This document shows, piece after piece, positions 47,148-59,351 of a DNA stretch of 64,000 nt; within the stretch, counting starts at the first letter, position 1, and each line of letters starts with the position of its first letter. Location: contig NC_080060.1 in the NCBI RefSeq assembly GCF_026212465.1, positions 15,439,837 to 15,503,836 of the forward strand, given 5' to 3'. This DNA comes from Amaranthus tricolor (Eukaryota; Streptophyta; Magnoliopsida; Caryophyllales; Amaranthaceae). A model generated the notes under the pieces. It saw only the letters and a list, made by a program, of their open reading frames with translations, made no database searches and was not told where the DNA came from. A program made the translations under genes and the position numbers.

Positions 47148-47239
47148 CTTTCTCTCACTTGATTAAGAAATATGATTCATGTATTATCGACAGGGAACCC
47201 AAGGATGACTGGGTTCCTGAACCTAACCATTAATTTGCT

Positions 47240-50200
47240 TTGCAGGTTCAAGTGAGGGGGAACAACTCATGGTATCTCGACAGTGGGTGTTCTAAGCACA
47301 TGACGGGTGACAAATCTAGATTTCTCTCACTTGAAGCATATGGGGGAACGGTAACCTTCGGTGACAATATGAAGGGTGAGATAATCGCCAAAGAAAAGGT
47401 TGGAAGGTCAAGTTCCCATGCCATTGACAATGTATTTTTAGTCGAGAATTTAAAACACAATCTTCTAAGTATTTCTCAATTTTGTGATAAAGGTAACTCT
47501 GTTAAGTTTACTTCTGAACGATGCATAATTTCTAGGAACGACACAGGAGACACTGTGCTCGAGGGAATCAGAAAAGGGAACATTTATATAGTGGACCTGG
47601 ACACTGTTCCCCAAACCAGTCTAACATGTTTAAGTGTTATAGAAGAAGACCCACTACTTTGGCATAAGCGTCTAGGTCATGCTAGTTATATATTAAGATC
47701 AAAAGACCTAGTTAGAGGACTACCAGCTATAAAATTCCTTAAGAATGAAATTTGTGATCCTTGTGCTAAAGGAAAGCATGTAAGGTCATTTTTTAAATCA
47801 AAGAATATGATGACTACCTCTAGACCGCTAGAATTAATTCATATGGATCTATGTGGACCTATGAGAATACGGAGCCGTAGCGGCAAAAAGTATGTATTTG
47901 TCATTGTTGATGATTATAGTAGATTCATTTGGACTTTATTTTTAGTAAGCAAAGATGAAGCTTTTGATGAGTTTGTTTCTTTCGCAAACAAAATACAAAA
48001 ATCTACCAATAATCAAATAATTCACATAAGGTCTGATCATGGAAAAGAATTTGAAAATTCAAACTTTATAATATATTGCAATGCACATGGAATTAATCAT
48101 AATTTTTCCGCACCAAGAACACCACAACAAAATGGAGTGCTAGAAAGGAAAAATAGAACTTTAGAAGAAATGGCCAGAACCATGTTGATTGCTAGCGGTC
48201 TACCTAGAAATTTTTGGGCCGAGGCGTTAATACTGCTTGTTATATTATGAATCGTGTATTAATAAGACCAATCACTTCAAAGACACCCTATGAATTGCTT
48301 AAAGGTGTTAAACCAAACAATTCCTATTTTCGTATATTTGGATGCAAATGCTTTGTTCATGTTAATGAAAAACGAAATATAGGCAAGTTTGATGAAAGAA
48401 GTGATGAAGCAGTATTTCTTGGCTACTCATCACATAGTAAAGCTTACAAAGTTTATAATAAAAGAACAATGTGTGTAGAAGAGTCAGTTCACATCATTTT
48501 TGATGAAACTAACTTTTCAACAAGTGGACAGGATATCAACAATGTCAAAATAGGTCTTGCTCATCTAGAAGACGATGATGAAGAAATGAAAATGCTAGAT
48601 CAAGGAACAGCAGGTGAACAGCCAATACAAGAAGATACAGAAAGAACTGATCAAGTTCAGGAACTGCCATCACACCAGGACCAGCAAACTGTTCCCAATC
48701 CAGCTGTACCCACAGACAAGCAAGCTGATCCAGTAGCTGAACAGAATGTCAATCAAGTTGTTGAACCAGAACATGCTACTATTCCCACAAGAGAATTTGT
48801 GCCTAAGCCTTGGAAATATCAAAGTTACCATCCTCTTGATTTGATTGTAAGTGATATGAATAAGGGAACACAAACCAGATTCCAAATTAGAAACTTTTAT
48901 GCACACTTTGCATTCCTATCATCACTTGAACCCAAAAACCATGAGGAAGCTCTAAAAGATTCCGAATGGATAGTAGCCATGCAAGATGAATTGAATGAAT
49001 TTGGAAGAAATAAAGTATGGCACTTAGAGCCCAAACCAAAACACAAAAAGGTAATTGGTTTAAAATGGGTATTTTGGAACAAACTAGATGAGTACGGAAT
49101 AATTGTAAGAAACAAAGCAAGGCTCGTGGTCAAAGGGTACAACCAACAAGAAGGTATTGATTACACCGAGACTTTTGCTCCGGTAGCAAGGTTAGAGGCT
49201 ATTAGAATTTTAATTTATTTTGCTGCATTCATGAACTTTAAATTATATCAAATGGATGTGAAATGTGCCTTTTTAAATGGCTTTCTTGATGAAGAAGTTT
49301 TTGTTGAACAACCCCTAGGTTTTGAAAATACCTCTTGTCCTGATCATGTCTACAAGCTTGATAAAGCTTTATATGGCTTGAAGCAAGCTCATAGGCAATG
49401 GTATGAAAGACTGTCAAAGTTTTTGATTCAAAACAACTTTGTTAGAGGGAAAATCGACAAAACCTTATTCTTTAAGAATAAAGGTTCTGATATTTTGGTT
49501 GTTCAAATTTATGTTGATGATGTTATTTTTGGTGCTACCAATGATTTGTTATGTAAAGAATTTGCCAACCTTATGGGAACAGAATTTGAAATGAGCATGA
49601 TGGGAGAATTAAATTTCTTCCTTGGTTTACAAATTAAACAAACTGAAAATGATATTTTTATTCATCAACAAAAATACATAAAAGAACTTCTTAAGAAGTA
49701 TGGACTAAACAACGCTAAGACCAACCATACACCCATGGCTACAAATGTTAGATTAGATGAAGACTTAAATGGGATTAATGTAGATCAAACAATGTATCGA
49801 GGTATGATCGGTTCATTATTATATCTAACAGTAAGCAGACCTGATATTTCATTTAGTGTTGGTTTATGCGCTAGATTTCAGTCTAACCCCAAAGAGTCAC
49901 ATTTTATAGCAGTAAAAAGAATCCTGAGATATTTAAAGGGAACAGATGACTTGTCCCTATTTTACCCTAAAAGTGATGTCTATGACTTGAAAGGTTTTAG
50001 TGATGCAGATTATGCTGGAGATCTTGTGAACAGAAAAAGTACTTCAGGATTGGTACAATTTCTTGGCTCTTGTTTAGTGTCATGGTGCTCCAAGAAACAA
50101 AACACCGTAGCATTATCCACTGCTGAAGCTGAATATGTAGCAGCAGCAGCTTGCTGTTCCCAAATGCTTTGCATAAAACAGCAGCTAAGAGATTTTGGTA

Positions 50201-50454
50201 TTAAATTTGAATGTGTTCCTATTTATTGTGATAATACCAGTGCCATATGCATATCCAAAGATCCAGTGCATCATTCTAGGGTTAAACACATACATATAAG
50301 ACATCATTTTCTTAAGGACAATGTAGAAAACAAAAATATAATAGTCAAGCATGTTAACACTAATGAGCAAGTTGCAGATATCATGACTAAACCGCTTCCA
50401 AGGGAACAATATGAAAAGATGAGATTGAAACTCGGTATGATCAAGCTCCACTAA
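47240..50454 (+). pseudogene. SIRE-type copia pol (protease-integrase-RT-RNase H), single frameshift
   Basis: Two overlapping frames (47240-48250 and 48214-50454) cover about 1,070 codons. Protease: WYLDSGCSKHMTG. Integrase: LWHKRLGHAS...CDPCAKGK finger, then D in VDDYSRFIW, D in RSDHGKEFEN and E in [45 protein letters not shown] and [12 protein letters not shown]. RNase [11 protein letters not shown] and [12 protein letters not shown]. All catalytic residues are kept. The only break noticed is a one-base loss near 48227, just after the integrase NFWAEA motif. A stop at about 47231 separates the incomplete gag end. This is a fairly young copy that lost its 5' part. Confidence 0.9.
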
Positions 50455-50973
50455 AGTTGATAGCAAGAATTCCCCATGAAGCATCATGAAATTGAAAAGG
50501 GTTAAATCAACCTCAACATCTTGATTGTGAATCAATTATTGAAGGAATCAGGTATACAGTTGATAAAGTTCGTACTATAAATGTCTTCTTGATTGCATGT
50601 TTTGAATTGATCAGACCAAAGCAGCATGTGTTCATTATTTTTTTAAGATAATATAATAATATCATTTTTCAAGTTTTATATTTTTCTAATATATGGTCAA
50701 CTCAAAATTAAATAATGGGAATTGGATTTATTTACTCATTCCATGAATTTGTCCCCCAACTCTTCATTAACCATTTGATTTCAATTGAAATGATTAATGC
50801 ATTAAAGAGTTGAACCTTTAGTTAACCGTCCCTTCACCCATATATTAACCCTCTTCCTCACATCACACCTCTCACGCATTACTTGCTTTCCTCAGCAAAC
50901 ATCACTCATCATCTTCCCTCTCTCAGTACACCTTCAAAATCACAATGAAAACACCAAAAACTCCGGCAAGAAA

Positions 50974-52621
50974 ATGAACAGGAAAACACCGAAATCCTGT
51001 AAAATTTCTCAATCGCAACCTCTTAAGGTGGTTCATCCTTCACCACAGATTGATGCTCCACCATCCTCATCTACTGAAACCAAAAATGAAACCCCTATAC
51101 CATCCACAACACATGCAGGAACAAAACGCCAGATCTCCACACCAAAAGGTGGTTCATCATCTAGACCAACCAAACGTTCGAAGATTACTGATCCCGATAG
51201 TGCTAAAGAAGTTTCAAAGGAAATTTCTGTAGGGTTTGGTTTAGACAAGTACTTGTATGACACTAATCCTTTTCCACAACTTCATGCCATTTTACAAAAT
51301 CAAAACTGGGAAGTATTGATGTCCGATTTCAGTTGCAACCCAATATTTCCTAACCTAATGCGTGAATTTATTTTAAATTTTTCTATTGATTGTGGGGTGT
51401 GTTCTAGCACTATTAAGGATATAAAAATAGAATTTAATAGTGTTATGTTGGGGGAATGGTTCAATATTCCTGCTGTTGGATTTGACACTTATCATGTTGG
51501 CTCAAAAATAGTGTTTTTTGGGATTAATGAAAGAACTGTTCTAAAATTCTTAGGAATTGATCAGAAGAAAGGGAAAATAAGCCACAACATCCTGTCTCCT
51601 TTGCATAAATTGTTGTATAATATTGCACGTAGATTCATCTTACCACGAAACTCCAAAAGAAGTGAAGTTAGTCTACGTGATGCCACTTTGATCTATTGCA
51701 TGGCCAATCATATTAAAATAAACTTTCCTTCCTTGATGATTTCTCATCTGTCGGACTGCATTGAAAAGGGAAGTTTTATTGGATATGGAGGGCTATTGAC
51801 ATGGATTTTCATAAAATTTGGTGTACCTCTAGATGGCTTACAGTTCCCTATGGGTCCTAATACGAAAATAGGTGCCAAATGCTTACACAATCTGCACCTA
51901 AAATTGAATGATGAAGGGATACTGGTACATGCTGTGGAAGAGGTTAATGATGTTGAATCAGAAGAGGAGAAGGTTGAGGAAGTAAAGGAACAACTAGTTG
52001 AGGAAGAAAAGGAGCAGGAGTCTGTTCCCACTGCAACCACTGAAACAGCAAAAACTAGGGAACAAGGAGAAGCAGCTAGTAAGGGGGAAGCAAAAGAGAA
52101 AGGAGATGCTATGGAGGATAATGATGATTACACTCTAAGTAGTGACTCTAGTGATGAGGAGGTTGAGATGACTATGAAGAAGCAGTCAGTTTTAATACAG
52201 AGAACAAGTAGGAGGTTGGCTTCAAAACGTAAGGTTGTTATGGATGATGACATCACCTCTCACAACATCCTTGAACCTACAAATATGCACCTCCTTCTCC
52301 CAAACCAGCCACACCACCATCACATCAAATTCCATCACCACCACCATCACCTATACAGTCTACACCACCACCATTTCCAACACACACTTCACCAGGTATA
52401 GGCTGTGCTAACTCTAATTCTGTTCCTGCAGCTTCTCTAGACTCCATCCTCTCTAAGCTCAATGACCTACAGTCTCAATTCTTTGCTTTTCAAGATGAAA
52501 CTCGTGTCTCACTTGCCTCAATCACTAATCAGCTCATCCAGATGGAGAACCGTCTTGGTGCCAAGATGGACACAGTTGAAGTGCAGACTGAGTTCATAGA
52601 TGAAGATGAGACTGCTCCTTG
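50974..52621 (+). pseudogene. SIRE extra ORF (env-like / plant transposon protein domain), frameshifted
   Basis: ATG 50974 opens a 475-codon frame to 52401. There is a basic Ser/Thr-rich start with KRSKI, then a globular part with DTNPFPQLHAIL, MLGEWFNIPAVG, SEVSLRDATLIYCMA and PMGPNTKIGAKCL, then a long acidic stretch. The globular part matches what I know as the putative plant transposon protein domain found in the third ORF of SIRE-type elements. Near 52288 a one-base shift moves the original reading into another frame. That frame continues Pro-rich (PSPPPSPIQS) and coiled-coil-like (LDSILSKLNDLQSQFFAF) to a stop at about 52621. The His-rich tail in the first frame is therefore an artefact. 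The function of this ORF is unknown; the name env-like is historical. Confidence 0.75.
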
Positions 52622-53348
52622 ATTCCTCTTCCCACATAATTTAATGATCATTTGTTGGCCTTACTATCTATCAGTCAAAATTTATCAAACACTTTTTTCT
52701 TTTGTACCATCTAGGGTACAAGGTTGTATCTTTTTTGTTGAAACAGCTACTACAATTTCTTTGCTTTATATTGGTCTGTGATATTAACAATATGCATATT
52801 TGGATTGCATTACATGGTGCTTGCTTTATTTACTGTTTCTGATCTTCTTCAATGGCAATATCTATATGGTTTGCGCTGTGGTTTGACTATCCCACTTCTT
52901 TTTGATTGATGACAAAAGGGGGAAGGTATTGCACAAACTTAAGAGAAGTTGTGAATGCACAAGTCTCCATATCTTTCTAATTGATTTATATTGCTCCAAT
53001 AATGGAAGTTAATGTGATATAACTCTGATTATGATGATTGTTATTCTGATCATGTGCTAATCATGTTTATGCTAGGATTAAACTCTGTGTTGTTCCTAAT
53101 TGAGTTTATGAATATCTTGATTAATTATTCTAGTCACATTTTAAATACTTAAGGATTTGTGTTAACTTTTTTTATTTGATATTATGTTTTTATATATGGA
53201 GTAAACTGTTTTACTATGAGTGCTTGGTAAATTTTAATGTAACAAGTTAATTTACTAAGTTATTTAGAGTTGCTTTAATCTCTAGTATGCTCTAAGAATT
53301 TTGTTTTACTCTATTTTATTTATGTTTGTTTATAAGTTTGTCTTCATC
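52622..53348 (+). other. 3' untranslated region of the SIRE element
   Basis: A non-coding stretch between the extra ORF and the purine tract. It contains one internal purine-rich word, ACAAAAGGGGGAAGG near 52914, resembling a second purine tract. Confidence 0.6.
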
Positions 53349-53362
53349 AAAAAGGGGGAATT

Positions 53363-54535
53363 TGTTGGCCTCTCAGGTTTTGATGATGACTTCGCTTTTA
53401 AATAAACAAACATGTTTTAGAGATTGTTTTGTAGGTAAATATCCGATTTTGTTAAAATCGTTGATGAAGCCTATGACTTGGTTCGTGGAGGTTGTACGTG
53501 TCGTAAATATCCAAGAAGTTAGATAAATGCTTAGGATGTTAAAAGTAGACAGGCTGTCTACTGTTCCCAAAGTTGACAATCTGACGGAAGTTGTAGATGG
53601 AGACAGTACACTGTTCCTACGTTGCAAGTCTGGAGAAGACATCGGCTGGAAAACTGCTAATAATTTATTTTCTGTTTTTAAGTTGATGTAAAGGTTAAGA
53701 ATTAATTGCTTAATTAATTAATAAGTTGGTTGGCAAAACTATTTTTAGTCATCTAAAAACAACCTAAGACTTATTCTTTGTTGAGAAAAGGTCTCCTTTT
53801 ATATAGGATCTTCATTGAACTCCTATGCTATTTTTAGCTTGAAGGAACCGTCTCCTAATTTTAGCAGATGGTAAACGGTTCTATTTCTGGTTCTCCACTA
53901 TCTTTTGCTTTAGGAACAAGTAAGTTAGTGGAAGTTATTTTGCCAAAGAAAGTTGCAGCTGTTCCATTATAAATAGGAGGAACTACGCCTAAACCGAATT
54001 GAATCCAAGAGTGTCCAAAAAGGGAGATCAATTAAGGAAAATATTTTCAGCTATTTAATGCCAATTAATTTATTATATTTTTCTTAAGCAACTATTTAAT
54101 TTTTATCCTCTTGAGAATTTGGCCTTGTAAGGGTAATTGAGTGTTTTGTTGTAACTAGACTTAAGGGAAGTCTAGGGGAATAGAGAAGCTTCAAGAGAAG
54201 CATGTGAAGAGAAAGAGAAGGAGAAAGAGAAGAGAAAGAGAAATAGGCCTAGAATAGAGAACCTTCAAGTGAAGCAAATTGTTTTATGTGATTGTAATTG
54301 ATTGCCTAAAACATAGTAAGAATTTTGAAATCCCGGGGGGTCGTGGTTTTTTCCTTCTTATTAGGCCAAGAAGGTTTCCACGTAAAATCTTTGTCTCCTT
54401 TTATCTTTTTCACTTTAAGTTTAAATTTTATTTTCTTGTTATAATTCCGCAAAATTAGAGTCAAAAATCTTAAGCTTAATACACAACAATTCACCCCCTC
54501 TCTTGTTGCATTCGACCATTTCTTTGTATTTCTAC
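53363..54535 (+). repeat. 3' LTR of the SIRE element
   Basis: It starts TGTTGGCCTCTCAGG right after the purine tract. It has TTATAAATAGGAGG near 53969 as TATA region and the typical CAATTCACCCCCTCTC near 54489. The end is taken as about 54535 (TTCGACCA); this is approximate. Confidence 0.7.
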
Positions 54536-57500
54536 ACTTTTCCTTATAGCTTTAGGTTGAAATGTCGTCTTACTTTGTTAAATGAGTTGTTAAATTGATG
54601 TTGGATGGGTAAAGACTAAATGCACTTCATTTGACCGAATATGAGAGCTTATGGATGTGGAAGTTGATTAGAGTTATGGGCAATATTTAGTTGACTTGTT
54701 GTCATTATTAATATTATGAGTATTACTATGATCCTTCGAATAATGAGTCTTAGTTATTTTTATATCCTTGCAATATCTATAATATTAATTAAATAATGTG
54801 AATCACATCAATATTTCAATTTGGATTGTCACACCTTTAATATATTCACAACATAATTTTCCTTATAATATGCTTTATAATTGAATTTATTTGCGTAGTT
54901 TTTTGGTCTAAATAGGCCTTTTAAGTTATGAACTTGAATAGCACGTTGTTTATAAGCAAAGCTTAAGTATGCGTTGATGAATGCTTAGATGTATTAATGT
55001 GCAAAAACTTGTGGATGATTAAAACGGTACTTTTCATAGTATTAAGTAGCTCTTAATGAGAATAAACTTATAAGACCCACTTTATATTTGGTAGGTGTTC
55101 ACTTCGTAAGAGGTTATAAAACCCTGTATTAGTGATTGTTTTGACTTTTGTAGAATATCAGCAACTTTAAGTACGTTCACGCAACAAATAACCTTTATAT
55201 GAAATTTTCTTTAAGACATTATTGTTTATTTTGATAATATGTATTATATCGAAACTATGAGGTACTTATTGAGTAAACTTTACATGAAGAGCTATCGATT
55301 ATGAAATCCTTGAGCTTATAATAGTTTAAAGAATAAGAATGTTAGTAGAAGGCGGGCACCATCCCCTTATTTATTTAAGAACTGGATTATGTCTTACTTG
55401 GTGTTAGAATGACTCATTTATAGGTGATTTTCGTATTTTGTTTGAGTGCTTAGTGGGTTTTGCTATCCTAGTGCACTCGTTAATCGTAGAAAGTGGGAGT
55501 TATTCCCACTTGATAAAGCATTAGATTATGATTAGTTGGCGTGACTCAACTGGATTATGTCCGATTGATTTAGTAGTCCCCTATGTGAGATCTGACGGGA
55601 TCACTGTATAGGGGTAATGAGCATACTTTTGTCATTGGGCATCGAATGGCCGATACTGCCCCTTGGTCGAGGTGTTACCATGCGGGCTTTGCAAACTCCA
55701 GTATGGTGGCTTGTTCACTGGATTGGTATCCTAGTGTGATTTATTTTCCCGAAGGTAGGTTCCGAGAGGTTCAGCTGGAGGGGGTATGAGCTCATACTTT
55801 GCCATGGGCGCCGGATAGCCGATAACACCCTTGGTCTTGTCACTATTCCATAAAGTAGAGAAAAGATCCACTACTCTTGAAAATTCTTTGAGGGATTAGA
55901 TATTCCGAAAAGGAAATCGTGGAGTAAATAGGAAGTGTTTAGATAGATGAGTTGAATCTTTATGTCGTGCAATGTTATTGTTCTATTTACTTGTTCTGTG
56001 GTTCTAACTACCATAAATTCGTTGGTTACTGATGTGTATTGTTTGTTTTTATTGTTGATGGCTTATCTTTGATGGCCCTGCTATGACACGTTGGTCTCTA
56101 ATCTTATGTTGAGCAGCGGGGATATTATAGATAAAAATCACAAGTGATGGAGCTTCTTTGCAATGAGTGAGAATCTTAAAGTGTACAATAATCATTATCT
56201 ACATGTAGTTTCTTTTTAATTAAGTTTATGTTTTGAGTTTGAGGTACATGTCCTCCTTTGTATGAGTTATTTTCACTGCATTATTTTTGTGGTTTATATG
56301 ATTTAAATAGTTTATTATTCTCTTTCTTTCTTCAAACTCAAGCGTTTACATTAGAACCAAGATCAATGCTTAGCATGTCGACCGAGAATTAGGCGATGAT
56401 CATTCCACTGTTATATTTTGTTACAAGGTCAATAATACCTCTTTTTTATTATGTTTTATTAATTGTTTTTTGTTTAGTGTGTCCAAATTTAAGGATGATG
56501 CTGTCGAAATTTCCGCACAATTTTGCATGGAAGTTTTCAAATCCCTTTAATTAAATCAATCAAACTTTAACCTTTTTCTTTCTTTATTCATTTTAAATTT
56601 TATTTTATTTTAATGTAATACCCGAATTTCCTCTATTCCCTTGTGGTTTTTGTTTCGTATAGAGGGTTGGAAATTCAAGGGTGTTATCAGAAATAGATTT
56701 TAGTAGTTACTTGTGAAAAACGTTAATTTGGAGATTATTAATAGGATATTAAATTTTTATTGTGAATTTATTTGTATTTAACAAGTGTCCTATTAAATAG
56801 AAAGTTATAAATAAAATTTAATTTATAAAAAAATTTAAGGGCATAATGGTAAATTTAATGTTTATGATTAGTAACAATATTCAATAAAGAAAGTTACCAC
56901 CTAAGTTGGTCAAACTTAAAGTCAACTTGTAGTAACAAAAATATGATGTGCTTTTGTGAAATTATGAGTATTAATATAGTGTAAGATAGGGGGTTAGCTA
57001 CGTATCCTGTAGAAACTCGAGTATTATTGTATTGGAGGGGCGACGACTCCCACCACAGTTAAATGTAGGGCTTTGGCTCTAATTTTGCAGATGCTTACAT
57101 ATATCAGGTGTCATAAAGTTGTGTTAGTTGATTAGTGATTAGTGATAAACTTGATTAATATTGATGCTATTATATGATTATTAGTATTAACTAAGTGAAC
57201 TTGCTTTAGTAATAAGATTACGAAATTGCACTAAGTGTCGGTAATGTAATTCTGCCAGGATTGAGAATGATATCTTAATGACTTAAAATTACGGAATAGG
57301 GAAAGAATATTGTAAAAGTATACAGTGATGTCACTTAATTATAAGTACGTACTGAAATTATTATTTAATAGATGTAGAGTATAATTTTCGTCGTTTTAGT
57401 TGGATAAGAAATTATGCTCAGTTAAGCACTAATCGATTCAATTGGTTGTCATTCGTATTATAGATGACATCATTTATAGGATTTAGTTTCAAGTTCCGAT

Positions 57501-57835
57501 CTAGGCCGCAACTATAATTTATTTATGCTATCGAGGACTTAACTTCATTTTGCTATTCACTTGATGTATGATCTTGACATATTTAATTTTAATTATTATG
57601 TATTGTTAGAACAAACTATATGTATTCATTTTCCAACTCTGATGTAATATTTATCGTTAGTCATAAACAAGTTTTTAGTTTTTAAATGCTTTAGGTGATA
57701 GGTATTTTCCGTATTATCATTGTAAACATTATCATTAATGTTAATTACGTATTGAGATTGCCGCTCCAGCTACAATTTATATTAAATAATCTAAAGGTTT
57801 TTGTAAGCTTAAAAGGTCATTTACGGTCTAAAATA
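54536..57835. other. Repeat-derived region, possibly decayed Ty3/gypsy LTR sequence
   Basis: No open frame of note. At 55320-56200 there are GC-richer words, including an internal duplication (GAGCATAC..GGGCATCGAATGGCCGATACTGCCC against GAGCTCATAC..GGGCGCCGGATAGCCGATAACACCC). At 56614 TGTAATACCCGAATTTCC resembles the start of chromovirus-type LTRs. No second LTR, primer site or coding domain was identified, so the class is a guess. Confidence 0.3.
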
Positions 57836-57844
57836 AGCTTCAAG

Positions 57845-58545
57845 GAGTTGGAACCTATGATTTGAAAAGGCAAGCAAATGGATTGGTTTTCTTAAAAATA
57901 AAGAGGAATTTTGTGTTTACAAGAGGTTGAGTGGAAGTAACATTGCCTTGCTTGTTTTATATGTAAATGACATACTACTAATAGGAAACACTATTTTAAT
58001 GATTAAGTTAGTAAGGATTGACTTAAAACTTGTTGTCCATAAAAGACTTGGGAGAGGTTGAATACATACATTGTATTAGGATCCACTACAACATAATATA
58101 CTTTTAGTGGGATATATTTAGTGACATTTAATTTAAATGTCACTACATAATAAAAAATCACACAAAGCTTTTTACAACATAGTTACTAGTGACATTTCTC
58201 ATAAATGCCAATATAGATTATAGTAACATTTAGATATGTCACTAAAGGCAAAAGTGTCACTAAATCACTTCATAGTGAAATTTAAAATAAAAACCAATAA
58301 TTATTACACTAAAAATATTAATCGATGACATTTATTTAACTTCCATGAAATCTTATGTCACAAAAAGTTAATTTTGTTGTAGTGATCTTTAGAGTTAGAT
58401 CCAAAAGAAATATTAAACTTAGTCAAGAAGATTGTTTGGATAAGATTTTTGATAAGTTTAACATGAAAAACTCTAAAAGAGATATCATACCCATGCGACA
58501 TGGCTTATTGTTTAACAAGACTCAATGTCCTTTTAACATTTAAAA
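57845..58545 (+). pseudogene. copia reverse transcriptase fragment split by a CACTA MITE
   Basis: Before the insertion the frame gives SWNLRFEKASKWIGF and LLVLYVNDILLIGN, where the catalytic YVDD is changed to YVND. After the MITE, from 58388, it continues with RSKRNIKLSQEDCLDK and MKNSKRDIIPMRHGLL. The insertion lies a few residues after the usual ...YILGI motif. There are stops on both sides of it, so the fragment was probably dead before or soon after insertion. Confidence 0.8.
58084..58384. mobile_element. CACTA-type MITE with 3-bp target duplication
   Basis: Ends CACTACAACAT and TTTTGTTGTAGTG form perfect 10-bp inverted termini. ATC flanks both sides (58081-58083 and 58385-58387), the 3-bp duplication expected of CACTA elements. 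The 301-bp body contains repeats of GTGACATTT / AAATGTCAC, one as a near-perfect palindrome at about 58120-58145. There is no coding sequence. Confidence 0.92.
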
Positions 58546-59110
58546 AACTTACTTATGTTTGTCAATATGTCTAGGATTACAATTGCTTGTTTAGAATTGT
58601 TTAATATGCTTAGTAATTATACTTGTTATCTAGTTTAAATGGGAATGATCCTAATTTGACTATGGTTCAAAGGAATTCTCTTATAGTCAAGGAATCTGTA
58701 ATTAACTCCATGTCCAATGAATTCAGAATCAAACAACTTTATTGACCTATCAATAAAATGACAATTTGAGATCTAGAGTAATTTAGGTTCAAGGTACATT
58801 TAGGTTATGTTTTTTTACACAGAAAACGTTTATAAACGTTAGTTTAAGGAGCATAAAGCATCTTGTACGCCTTTTTAAACCATTCATCAGATCACATTGC
58901 ATCAGTAACATGAATTTCTCCCAAGACATAAACCCTAACTTCCCCCCAAATAACATTTTTCCCTAAACTTCAAACCTAAGTATTTTTAATTCTCCTAGTA
59001 TCAAATTAGGATTCCTTCTTCAATCCATTGTGCTTAAAATGATTTTTTTTTTGAATTTCTTCAACTTCTCTTAGAAGTAACAACTAAGTAGTTTGGATTT
59101 GAGCAAGGAA
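58546..59110. other. Stretch without a recognised gene, ahead of the GRF-like frame
   Basis: AT-rich. From about 58900 there is leader-like, C-rich DNA (AACCCTAACTTCCCCCC) of the type found in front of plant GRF-finger genes, but no coding start was found. Confidence 0.4.
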
Positions 59111-59132
59111 ATATAATTGGACACTAGAAAGA

Positions 59133-59351
59133 TTGGCTGAGATTAAAGTTTCAGATTCAGAAGCAAATCCTAGTTGTATGTACTACAAATGTAAGTTTTG
59201 CAATCTTTTTAAATGGGTTGAAGATAAGAAGTTAATTAGAGTTGGTGGAGAGTTCAACCCTCATGAAGATCATACTCAATTGCAAAGGAGTGTTCAAATA
59301 CTGCTTAGTAAGATTGAAGAGTTAGAGAAACTAGTAATGAAGTTTGTTTAA
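59133..59351 (+). pseudogene. GRF-type zinc finger protein remnant
   Basis: The 72-residue frame has no ATG at its start. NPSCMYYKCKFCNLFKWVED resembles the second half of a GRF finger (NPGRRFYxC...CxFFKWxDE). The tail (LQRSVQILLSKIEELEKLV) is the short coiled coil that usually follows in the small plant GRF proteins. The first half of the finger (C-x-C-G) is missing, so it is a broken copy. Confidence 0.6.

Larger units (their letters stand above)
47148..54535 (+). mobile_element. 5'-truncated SIRE/Maximus-type copia retrotransposon
   Basis: In order it holds the end of gag, protease-integrase-RT-RNase H, an extra ORF after pol, a long 3' region, the purine tract AAAAAGGGGGAATT at 53349-53362 and a 3' LTR starting TGTTGGCC. 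The extra ORF and the long LTR identify the SIRE (Maximus) lineage. The 5' LTR, primer site and most of gag are missing. The end of the LTR is not precisely fixed, because without the other LTR there is no comparison. Confidence 0.85.

Noticed and set aside
52300..52401. His-rich tail of the SIRE extra ORF
   Set aside because: It results from reading a Pro-rich coding stretch in the wrong frame after a one-base shift near 52288.
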